Of a DNA stretch of 64,000 nucleotides, positions 45,590-53,493 are shown piece by piece. The stretch is from an uncultured Francisella sp. (GTDB taxonomy: Bacteria; Pseudomonadota; Gammaproteobacteria; Burkholderiales; Neisseriaceae), in the NCBI GenBank assembly GCA_943913655.1, contig CALTZA010000003.1, positions 62,001 to 126,000 of the forward strand. The letters run 5' to 3'. Position 1 is the first letter of the stretch, and each line of letters opens with the position of its first letter. The translations under genes were made by a program, and so were the position numbers. The notes under the pieces were generated by a model. The model was not told where the DNA came from, made no database searches, and saw only the letters and a list, made by a program, of their open reading frames with translations.

Positions 45590-46918
45590 ATGAATAGGAT
45601 TTCTAATTCTATGACGTCAAACAACTCGGAACAAACCGCCCGTGCACAACTGCGCAGTATGCGACTAATTGCAACTAGCTTACTGGTTATTTCAGCTATT
45701 ATTTATACTGTCTCTTGCTACATGCAAAACCGTTATTTCTATCTTATCTATGCGAAAGCTTTTAGCGAAGCATCGATGGTGGGAGCGCTTGCAGACTGGT
45801 TTGCAGTAGTAGCACTCTTTAAACATCCACTAGGCTTACCTATCCCCCATACTGCCATTCTTCCAAGAAATCAAGGTCGCATTGCTAAACAAGTGAGTCT
45901 CTTTATTGAAAATAGTTTTTTGCAAGCCTATGTAATTGCTAATAAAATTCGTCTTTATCACTTTTCTGTACTAGCTCATCATTGGTTAAATAATTCACAA
46001 CATCGAGAAAAACTAAGCGCCATTGCTAGTCAAATCTTATCTCACATAATCAATGAAATTAATCCACAAGCATTGAGTAATGCTTTAATCCAAGAAGTTA
46101 AAACTCAATTTAAAGGAGCTCGTCTTGGACATTTTATCGCTCTGAGTATGCTATTTTTGAAACAGCAAAACTATCATCAAAAAATTCTGGAACTGCTGAT
46201 CAAACAAATTAAAGCTTGGTTGCAAGAACCCATCACTAAGGCTAGGATCGAAAATAGTATTAATGAATGGGCTAAACAAATAAAAGATAACAAACCTGGT
46301 ATTTGGAAAAAATTAATTTATCTTCTCAAGGGCAGTACTGCTGATCTAATGGACAGGTGGCTTGCACAGAAAATAATTCATTGGACAGAAGATTACTGTG
46401 ATGCTATTTTAAGTGACCCTACACACTTCATTCGCATGAGTTTGGATACACGTTGGCGCCACATTATCTATACCATGGAAACATCTCCTCAGTGGCATAA
46501 ATATCTTGAACGACATAGTCGGCGATTCCTGGCGCAGCCTCTGGTAATTGGCTTTATAAACAGCAGCTGGCAACATCTGCAAAGCTGGCTAAAACAAGAT
46601 AGCGTTGCTATCAATTCCCTAACACGCAAAACACTTGATGACTTAGTGAAAACTCTCAACGGACATTTAATGGACCCCAAACAACAACGCCAGTTAGATC
46701 TATGGCTGGCACGTTTTAGTAAGAAATTAATCAAGCAATATAAATCCGCTGTAGCTACTTACGTGGAAAGTCAAGTAAAGAATTGGGAAAGCCAATCTTT
46801 GGTCGATAGATTAGAGCTAAGTGCTGGTAAAGATCTACAATACATCAGAATCAACGGTACCTTAGTTGGTGGCTTGGTAGGCTTACTGATTTGTGTGGTC
46901 ACACAATTTTTTAGCTAA
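45590..46918 (+). CDS. DUF445 membrane-anchored protein
   Basis: 442 residues. An N-terminal membrane segment (about 27-47) precedes the conserved SMVGALADWFAVVALFKHPLGLPIPHTAILPRNQGRI tract (about 62-98) that defines DUF445 (YjiN of E. coli). A long helical region and a C-terminal hydrophobic segment (about 424-441) follow. The function of the family is unknown. It stands alone, converging on serC with a 12-bp gap. Confidence 0.85.
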   Translation: MNRISNSMTSNNSEQTARAQLRSMRLIATSLLVISAIIYTVSCYMQNRYFYLIYAKAFSEASMVGALADWFAVVALFKHPLGLPIPHTAILPRNQGRIAKQVSLFIENSFLQAYVIANKIRLYHFSVLAHHWLNNSQHREKLSAIASQILSHIINEINPQALSNALIQEVKTQFKGARLGHFIALSMLFLKQQNYHQKILELLIKQIKAWLQEPITKARIENSINEWAKQIKDNKPGIWKKLIYLLKGSTADLMDRWLAQKIIHWTEDYCDAILSDPTHFIRMSLDTRWRHIIYTMETSPQWHKYLERHSRRFLAQPLVIGFINSSWQHLQSWLKQDSVAINSLTRKTLDDLVKTLNGHLMDPKQQRQLDLWLARFSKKLIKQYKSAVATYVESQVKNWESQSLVDRLELSAGKDLQYIRINGTLVGGLVGLLICVVTQFFS

Positions 46919-46930
46919 CAACCATCCTTG

Positions 46931-48046
46931 CTAACCGTATTTCTTTTGAAAATCTTGCATAAAAGCACAAAGCGCCTTCACTCCTTGAATACTCATAGCG
47001 TTGTAAATACTAGCGCGCATACCTCCTAGACTTTTATAACCTTCCAAAAACCAAAGTCCATTTGCCTTAGCCTCTTGCACAAAACACTTATCTAACTGCG
47101 CACTGGGGCTGTGAAAAACCACATTCATTAAAGAGCGGTGATCTGGCTTAATATTATTGCAATAAAATCCCCCGCTATGATCGATGGTGTGATATAAAAG
47201 ATCAGCTTTCTGCTGATTATGCTGTGCAATCGTTGCAATCCCCCCCTGTTTTAACAACCATTTGATCACTAAATCGCAAACATAAATACCAAAAGTATTA
47301 GGAGTATTGTACATACCATCTTTCTTCCAATACGCTTCATAGGCCAAGACATCTGGTACACGAGGATCAACCAGATGTAATAAATCATCACGAATAAGCA
47401 ATAAAGTCACTCCTGGTCCACCAATATTTTTCTGTGCTGATGCATAAATCACACCATAATCATTCACTTGAATAGGTCGAGAAAAAATATCACTTGACAT
47501 ATCACACACAAGCGGCGGATAGTCCTTATCCCGTGAATAAGGTAAGGTACGAAACTGTACACCATGCGCGGTTTCATTACTAGCAAAATGAATAAAATCA
47601 AGTGATTTTGGCAATTGCCAGCTCTTTTGGGGCGGAGTCTCTAAAAAACGACCTTGCTTATCTTCACTGGAAGCTACTGCAAATACTTCAAAATATTTCA
47701 TTTTTTTCATTTGTTGATAAGCAAGACGGCTCCAATTACCTGATATAACACAGCCTATGCGTCTATGTTGCGTCATGGATAAATTTAGGGCCACATCAAA
47801 AAACTGTAAGCTAGCACCACTTTGCAGACACAACATCGTGTAATCATTAGGTAAGTCAATTAGTTTTGTTAGATCACACCTTAATTCATGCAATACTTCC
47901 AAAAATATCTGACTACGATGACTTATGGTCATTAAAGAAAAGCCAGTACCACGATAGTCTAGTAATTCCTCTTGCACCTGCTTTAATACCTCCTGGGGCA
48001 GCATTGCTGGCCCAGCAGAAAAATTATAGACTTGCTTACACACCAT
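46931..48046 (-). CDS. serC: Phosphoserine aminotransferase
   Basis: 371 residues. It opens VYNFSAGPAMLPQEVLKQVQ and contains the PLP lysine in YASAQKNIGGPG (about 198-209) and NTPNTFGIYV. SerC converts 3-phosphohydroxypyruvate with glutamate to phosphoserine (and serves in pyridoxine synthesis). Its usual neighbours serA, pheA or aroA are absent. The nearby D-2-hydroxyglutarate dehydrogenase is a functional match, since SerA can produce D-2-hydroxyglutarate. Confidence 0.95.
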   Translation of the reverse strand: MVCKQVYNFSAGPAMLPQEVLKQVQEELLDYRGTGFSLMTISHRSQIFLEVLHELRCDLTKLIDLPNDYTMLCLQSGASLQFFDVALNLSMTQHRRIGCVISGNWSRLAYQQMKKMKYFEVFAVASSEDKQGRFLETPPQKSWQLPKSLDFIHFASNETAHGVQFRTLPYSRDKDYPPLVCDMSSDIFSRPIQVNDYGVIYASAQKNIGGPGVTLLLIRDDLLHLVDPRVPDVLAYEAYWKKDGMYNTPNTFGIYVCDLVIKWLLKQGGIATIAQHNQQKADLLYHTIDHSGGFYCNNIKPDHRSLMNVVFHSPSAQLDKCFVQEAKANGLWFLEGYKSLGGMRASIYNAMSIQGVKALCAFMQDFQKKYG

Positions 48047-48140
48047 AAATCATCCTTGAAAATAATGACTAAAGGAATATCATAGCGCAACCGCTAATAT
48101 CTCGACAATGAAAGTCCCCTTTATCTTTTCTAAACAGGGA

Positions 48141-48168
48141 TGTATAATCCATATGGGTTTTATTGCAA
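48141..48168 (-). promoter_or_regulatory. serC promoter overlapping a divergent -10 box
   Basis: Minus strand: TTGCAA (48163-48168), 16-bp spacer, TATACA (48141-48146). The plus strand carries a perfect TATAAT at 48143-48148 in the same bases, so transcription toward serC and toward rimP may be mutually exclusive. Confidence 0.5.
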
Positions 48169-48262
48169 ACAGATGGATGTTGCGGTATTTTGTATTTGCA
48201 TTTTCTAAAAGCAAAATAGCAACTCGTTTTAAAGAACGAAACGGACTTTTGTCCGTTTTTTT
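48155..48262 (+). ncRNA. Candidate leader RNA or small RNA ending in a terminator before rimP
   Basis: Downstream of a TATAAT (48143-48148, weak -35) lies about 105 nt that end in a clean intrinsic terminator: AAACGGAC/GTCCGTTT stem (48239-48246 with 48251-48258), TTTT loop and T-run to 48262. An alternative pairing, CGTTT near 48225 with AAACG of the terminator arm, could act as antiterminator. The rimP start is 53 bp further. In E. coli metY occupies this position; no tRNA is found here. Whether this is an attenuator or an independent sRNA is open. Confidence 0.45.
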
Positions 48263-48314
48263 ATACTCTGTTTTCGGTGAATAATGGGTGGTAACTGGTT
48301 GAATAATTTATTTT

Positions 48315-48779
48315 ATGATAATTGATGCTTACATTGAAAATACTTTAGCAGGACTGGGATATGAATGTGTTGATATCGAGCTGACTCCACAAGGTGTACT
48401 GCGTATTTTTATAGATAAATCAGAAGGAGTATCTATTAATGATTGCGTGGTGGTAAATCAGCATTTGAATCATCTATTAACAGTGATAAATTTTGATTAT
48501 CAGCGCTTGGAAGTTTCCAGTCCAGGGCTTGATCGCGTACTCAAAAAAGAACAAGATTTTATTAGGTTTGTGGGTAAAACAGCTAAAGTGAAGACATATT
48601 TGCCCATAAACCAACAAAAAAAATTTAGTGGCAAGATATTATCTTTTAAAGACCACGTATTAAGCTTGGAGTGTGGTCCTCATAAAAAACGAATAGACAT
48701 CCCCTTTGACCATATTGAACGAGCCCGCCTAAAACCGCAATTTGATAAATTAAATCAACTAGAGGACAGCGCAGGATGA
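48315..48779 (+). CDS. rimP: Ribosome maturation factor RimP
   Basis: 154 residues. The conserved LGYECVDIELTPQGVLRIFIDK (about 14-35), EGVSINDCVVVNQHL and LEVSSPGLDRVLK (about 74-86) segments are present. RimP acts in 30S subunit maturation. It is the first gene of the rimP-nusA-infB-rbfA operon and overlaps nusA by four bases (ATGA). The ribosome binding site is weak. Confidence 0.95.
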   Translation: MIIDAYIENTLAGLGYECVDIELTPQGVLRIFIDKSEGVSINDCVVVNQHLNHLLTVINFDYQRLEVSSPGLDRVLKKEQDFIRFVGKTAKVKTYLPINQQKKFSGKILSFKDHVLSLECGPHKKRIDIPFDHIERARLKPQFDKLNQLEDSAG

Positions 48780-50275
48780 GCCGTGAAGTATTATTATTAA
48801 TCAATGCATTAGCTAATGAAAAATATGTTGATGATGAAATCGTATTTGAAGCCGTAGAAGCTGCTTTAGCAAGTGCTGCTGCTAAAAAACTTAGACTTGA
48901 TCATGTTAATATTCATGTCGATCTCAATAGGGAAAACGGAGACTATACGGTGGAGCGTCGTTGGCAGATTGTGGAAGGAACAGAAGATATTGTTCCCTCC
49001 TTACAAAAAACACTGTCAGAAGTATTGCAATTAGATCCCAAAAGTACTCTCAAGGTAGGTGATTATTATAGCGAAGTACTTCCGGATGTGCAGTTTGGTC
49101 GTATCGGTGCACAAACTGCCAAGCGAACCATTCTACAACGTATTCGTGATGCAGAACGCGCACAGGTATTAAATGAATTTTTGCAACGTAAAGAAAATTT
49201 GATTATCGGAACTGTCAGACGTTTGGATAGGCAAGGAGTTATTGTAGAAATTGGTAGATTAGAAGCTCTTTTACCCAATGAACAAATGATCCCTCGAGAA
49301 AATTTTCGTGTTGGAGATCGTGTGCGTGCTATGTTGCTGAAGATTGAACAACGTGGACACCGCGCAGAAATCATACTTACTAGAACTTCCAAGGAATTTT
49401 TGGCGAAATTATTTGAATTAGAGATCCCTGAAATCGAAGATGGTTCCATAGAAATCAAAGGTATTAGTCGTGACCCTGGCATACGCTCCAAAATTGCTGT
49501 AAAATCTAGTGATCCTCGAATTGATCCGCAAGGGACGTGCATCGGTGTACGCAGTACTCGCATTAAAAATATTTCCAATGCCCTTAATGGTGAGCGTATT
49601 GACGTAGTATTGTGGTCACCCGAACCAGCTCAGTTTATTATTAATGCCCTTTCCCCCACTACAGTAAGGCGCATTTTAATCAATGAAGATAAGCGCAATG
49701 TTGATGTGATTGTAGATGAAGAAGAATTACCCATTGCAATTGGCAGAAACGGGCAAAATGTGCGTCTTGCTTCAGAATTAACTGGCTGGTATTTGAAAAT
49801 TTTAACTTCCGAAGAAGCAGAAAAAGCCCATCATCATCAAGATAAAGTATTGAAAGATTTTTTTATCAAGCACTTGGATATTGATGATGAAGTGGCAGAG
49901 ATCCTAGTACAAGAAGGTTTTATCTCCCTGGAGGAAATTGCATATGTACCGATTGAAGAGTTGTTAGCGATTGAAGAATTTGATGAAGAACTTGTCAATG
50001 AATTGCGCGATCGCGCCAGAAACGAGATATTGATCGCAGCAATGGTTACTAAGGAAAAATTAAAAAATATTGATCCTAAAATCAAGGCTTTAACCAATAT
50101 GACTGACCAGTTGTTAAAAGAACTGATTCAACATGATATTAATACTATTGACGACTTGGCAGAGCTCTCAACTCCTGAATTAACTGAATTAACTTCACTT
50201 AGTGCTGAGGATGCTGGACAACTAATTTTAGAAGCGCGTTCGCACTGGTTTGAAGAAGGAGAAATGAGTGAGTAA
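48776..50275 (+). CDS. nusA: Transcription termination/antitermination protein NusA
   Basis: 499 residues, enteric length. The N-terminal RNA-polymerase-binding domain (about 1-125) is followed by S1 (about 135-200), KH1/KH2 with DPRIDPQGTCIGVRSTRI and VDEEELPIAIGRNGQNVRLA, and two C-terminal acidic repeats (about 365-495). The repeats are a gammaproteobacterial trait, binding the alpha C-terminal domain. NusA promotes pausing, termination and rRNA antitermination. It overlaps both rimP and infB. Confidence 0.97.
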   Translation: MSREVLLLINALANEKYVDDEIVFEAVEAALASAAAKKLRLDHVNIHVDLNRENGDYTVERRWQIVEGTEDIVPSLQKTLSEVLQLDPKSTLKVGDYYSEVLPDVQFGRIGAQTAKRTILQRIRDAERAQVLNEFLQRKENLIIGTVRRLDRQGVIVEIGRLEALLPNEQMIPRENFRVGDRVRAMLLKIEQRGHRAEIILTRTSKEFLAKLFELEIPEIEDGSIEIKGISRDPGIRSKIAVKSSDPRIDPQGTCIGVRSTRIKNISNALNGERIDVVLWSPEPAQFIINALSPTTVRRILINEDKRNVDVIVDEEELPIAIGRNGQNVRLASELTGWYLKILTSEEAEKAHHHQDKVLKDFFIKHLDIDDEVAEILVQEGFISLEEIAYVPIEELLAIEEFDEELVNELRDRARNEILIAAMVTKEKLKNIDPKIKALTNMTDQLLKELIQHDINTIDDLAELSTPELTELTSLSAEDAGQLILEARSHWFEEGEMSE

Positions 50276-53003
50276 AGAAACTTTACAAGAATTTGCCAAA
50301 CAACTAAACTTACCGGAAAAAGAATTGTTGCAAAAATTTAAAGAAATTGGCATTGCCTTAGAGTCAGGTAACGATATTGTTTCTGATGAACATAAAAAAC
50401 AGTTGATGCAACAACTGCAAGCCAACCATAATGATGCGGCTCCAGCTAAAAAGAGACTTAAAATTACTCGTCGTAAACAGCCCGGGACAATAGCGTCTTC
50501 TACTTCTACATCGACTAATACTGAGCGCAATATTGCAGGCGTGCATGTGGAGACTCGTCGTCGCAAACGCTTTTCTATCTCTTTTGAAGAAGATTCAGCG
50601 CGCCAATCTGCAAAATTATCAAAGGCTTCAGTACAGCCTTTAAAAAAAACAACTCATCTTTCTACTAAAACTAAGATAACTCAAGATAATATTCAACAGC
50701 CTGATCAAACAACACCTCTTGAGAAGGAGACCAAGAAAAAAATCCAGTCACCAGAAAAAACAATTCATCAAGAAACCATCTCTACCCCTGGAGAAAAAAA
50801 GAAGCAGCATGTCAGTACTGAAACTAAGACAACAGCAATTTCTTCTATTTTAAGCGTAGAAGAAATTGCTAAACGAAAAAAAGAACAGAAAAGTGCTGCA
50901 AAACTTCATGAACATCAACAAGCTTTAAAAGAACAACAAGAGCTGTATAAAAAGAAAGAAGATTTAAGACAACAAAAAGAAGCTGCACTGTCTCAAGAGA
51001 CAGAAGCTCCTCGCCAAAAAAACAAATCTCTTGCACATAAAAAAGCAACTGAAAAAGCTAACGAAGATATCAGCGAAAAAGAAAAAGAGCGAACTACGCG
51101 TTATAAGAAAAACAAAGCGCGTAACGAAAGGATCTTGGATGAAGAAGATGAAATAGCTTGGTATGGCTCGCGCAAAGCACATAAAGCTGCGGCGCGAACC
51201 GCTCAAGCTAATCCGAAAGCTTTTCAAGTTCCAATTGAGCCTGTGATATATGAAGTAAAAGTTCCAGAAACAATTACTGTTGCAGAATTAGCCAAGCGAA
51301 TGTCTGTCAAAGCAGCACAAGTTATTAAAAGCTTGATGAAAATGGGTCTGATGGTTACTATTAATCAGGTGCTTGATCAAGAAACTGCCCTGATTGTTGT
51401 GGAAGAAATGGGGCATAAAGGAATTGCCGCTTCTAATGAAGATGATCCAGGAATCTTTTTAGGTACAGAAGAAGTTCATAATAATGCACCTGTTTTACCT
51501 CGAGCCCCGGTAGTAACTGTGATGGGACATGTTGATCATGGTAAAACTTCATTACTTGATTATATCCGCCACAGTAAAATAGCTGCAGGTGAAGCTGGCG
51601 GCATCACACAGCATATTGGTGCCTACAGTTTAAAAACACCAAAGGGTAGAATTACCTTTTTGGATACCCCAGGTCACGCTGCTTTTACACAAATGCGCGC
51701 CAGAGGGGCAAAAGCCACTGATATCGTTATTTTAGTAGTGGCAGCTGATGATGGCGTTATGCCGCAAACGGTTGAAGCGATCAACCATGCCAGAGCAGCG
51801 AATGTGCCCATTGTAATAGCAGTAAATAAAATTGATAAAGATAATGCCAACCCTGAAAAAATACGCCAGGAATTAAGCAAACATGAAGTGGTCCCTGAAA
51901 ATTGGGGAGGAAATGTACAATTTGTTGATATCTCTGCTAAAAAAGGAACCAACATCGATAGTCTATTGGATGCTGTGCTTTTAGAAGCTGAGGTTCTGGA
52001 ATTAAAAGCACCAGTGGATGTCCCTGCACACGGGGTAGTTATTGAAGCCCGTCTGGATAGAAGTCGAGGGGCTGTCATTACCTTACTTGTACAATCAGGC
52101 ACCTTACATAAAGGGGATACGCTTCTAGCAGGAAGTGCTTATGGCAAAGTCCGTGCCATGTATGATGAGCATGGTAAAGAGATTAAAACTGTCTTTCCTT
52201 CAATGGCAGTAGAGGTACTTGGACTTTCTAGTATCCCCCATTCTGGTGAAGAAGCCTTAGTATTACTTAATGACAAAAAAGCGCGAGAAATTGCTTTGTT
52301 TCGACAAGGTAAATATCGTGATGTTCGCTTAGCAAGGCAGGAAGCAAATAAGTTAGAGAATATTTTCAATCAACGTGAAGCTGGTAAAACACAAAAGCTT
52401 CCTATCATTATTAAAGCAGATGTACAAGGATCCTATGAGGCGTTATCAGCCAGTTTGAAAGAACTATCCACAGACGAGGTAAGAGTCATCGTGGTTCATG
52501 AAGCAGTGGGTGGTGTTAATGAATCTGACATTAATTTAGCAATTGCTTCTGATGCTATTATCGTAGCCTTTAACGTCCAAGCTGATGCTAATGCTAAAAA
52601 ATTGGCACAAAACGAAAATGTTAATATTCGTTACTACAGCATTATTTATGATGTGATCGATGATATTAAAGCAGCTTTGTCAGGTCTTTTATCTCCTGAG
52701 AAAAAAGAGCAAAAACTTGGTTTAGCACAAGTACGTCAAGTGATTTTTACTCCTAAAGCAGGGGTGGTGGTAGGTTGTATGATATTAGAAGGAGTAGTAA
52801 GAAATAACTGCAATGTACGCATATTACGTGACAACGTAGTAATTCATACCGGTGAAATTAATTCACTAAAACGTTTCAAAGATGATGTCAAGGAAGTGAA
52901 GCAGGGATTTGAATGTGGTATCACTATTACCAACTTCAAAAATTTCCAAGAAAAAGATCAGTTAGAATTTTTTGAAATTCAAGAAATCAAAAGAAGTCTA
53001 TAG
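50268..53003 (+). CDS. infB: Translation initiation factor IF-2
   Basis: 911 residues from a GTG start inside the last codons of nusA (8-nt overlap). The N-terminal IF2_N domain (1-50) is followed by a long Lys/Glu/Gln-rich linker (about 55-310), a second IF2_N domain (about 330-385), then the G domain with GHVDHGKTS (about 419-427), DTPGHAAF and NKIDK, and the C-terminal domains that bind fMet-tRNA. IF-2 joins initiator tRNA and subunits. An internal start giving a shorter isoform is possible, as in E. coli. Confidence 0.97.
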   Translation: MSKETLQEFAKQLNLPEKELLQKFKEIGIALESGNDIVSDEHKKQLMQQLQANHNDAAPAKKRLKITRRKQPGTIASSTSTSTNTERNIAGVHVETRRRKRFSISFEEDSARQSAKLSKASVQPLKKTTHLSTKTKITQDNIQQPDQTTPLEKETKKKIQSPEKTIHQETISTPGEKKKQHVSTETKTTAISSILSVEEIAKRKKEQKSAAKLHEHQQALKEQQELYKKKEDLRQQKEAALSQETEAPRQKNKSLAHKKATEKANEDISEKEKERTTRYKKNKARNERILDEEDEIAWYGSRKAHKAAARTAQANPKAFQVPIEPVIYEVKVPETITVAELAKRMSVKAAQVIKSLMKMGLMVTINQVLDQETALIVVEEMGHKGIAASNEDDPGIFLGTEEVHNNAPVLPRAPVVTVMGHVDHGKTSLLDYIRHSKIAAGEAGGITQHIGAYSLKTPKGRITFLDTPGHAAFTQMRARGAKATDIVILVVAADDGVMPQTVEAINHARAANVPIVIAVNKIDKDNANPEKIRQELSKHEVVPENWGGNVQFVDISAKKGTNIDSLLDAVLLEAEVLELKAPVDVPAHGVVIEARLDRSRGAVITLLVQSGTLHKGDTLLAGSAYGKVRAMYDEHGKEIKTVFPSMAVEVLGLSSIPHSGEEALVLLNDKKAREIALFRQGKYRDVRLARQEANKLENIFNQREAGKTQKLPIIIKADVQGSYEALSASLKELSTDEVRVIVVHEAVGGVNESDINLAIASDAIIVAFNVQADANAKKLAQNENVNIRYYSIIYDVIDDIKAALSGLLSPEKKEQKLGLAQVRQVIFTPKAGVVVGCMILEGVVRNNCNVRILRDNVVIHTGEINSLKRFKDDVKEVKQGFECGITITNFKNFQEKDQLEFFEIQEIKRSL

Positions 53004-53030
53004 ACTTATCTTACATAAGGAAATTTAAAG

Positions 53031-53438
53031 ATGCATAACAAATCTTCTCGTCGTGGCAAGCGCTTAGAAGAGCAGATTCTACATGAATTAGCAGATATTA
53101 TTTACCATAAAGTTAAAGATCCAAGATTAGGTTTTATTACACTGACAGAAGTACAATTAAGCAAAGATAATCAACACGCCGCAGTGTACTACACTGTAAT
53201 GCAAGATAAAGACAGAGAATGCAGTTCACGTGCGCTTGATAGTTCTCGTGGATTCATCCGCAGCAAGCTTGCCCATCGCTTAAATATTTATAAAGTACCT
53301 AATCTATCATTTCATTATGACAGCAGTGCTGAGCATGGAGCCGTCATTGAAAATCTATTACAGCAAATTCATCAAGAGCAAGAACCAAACAGCACTTTCG
53401 AGGACAGCACTGACAGCAAAGACCAGTTAATACCATAG
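53031..53438 (+). CDS. rbfA: Ribosome-binding factor A
   Basis: 135 residues. The type II KH core shows RRGKRLEEQILHELADII, VKDPRLGFITLTEVQLSKD (about 29-47) and VPNLSFHYDSSAEHG. RbfA helps 16S 5'-end maturation and cold adaptation. AAGGAA precedes the start, 27 bp after infB. The C-terminal about 20 residues are Glu/Ser/Asp-rich. The usual downstream truB, rpsO and pnp are absent; a convergent gene follows. Confidence 0.95.
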   Translation: MHNKSSRRGKRLEEQILHELADIIYHKVKDPRLGFITLTEVQLSKDNQHAAVYYTVMQDKDRECSSRALDSSRGFIRSKLAHRLNIYKVPNLSFHYDSSAEHGAVIENLLQQIHQEQEPNSTFEDSTDSKDQLIP

Positions 53439-53493
53439 CTTTTTTATAAATTTAAAATAAGTTTTGCATTTTCATCAAGCAATAAATATTAGA

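Noticed and set aside
48047..48314. tRNA-fMet (metY) upstream of rimP
   Set aside because: No cloverleaf or anticodon arm can be drawn; only the terminator stem is present.
49066..49578. 170-codon frame antisense to nusA
   Set aside because: nusA is intact and conserved on the other strand; the antisense frame has no ribosome binding site or recognisable domain.
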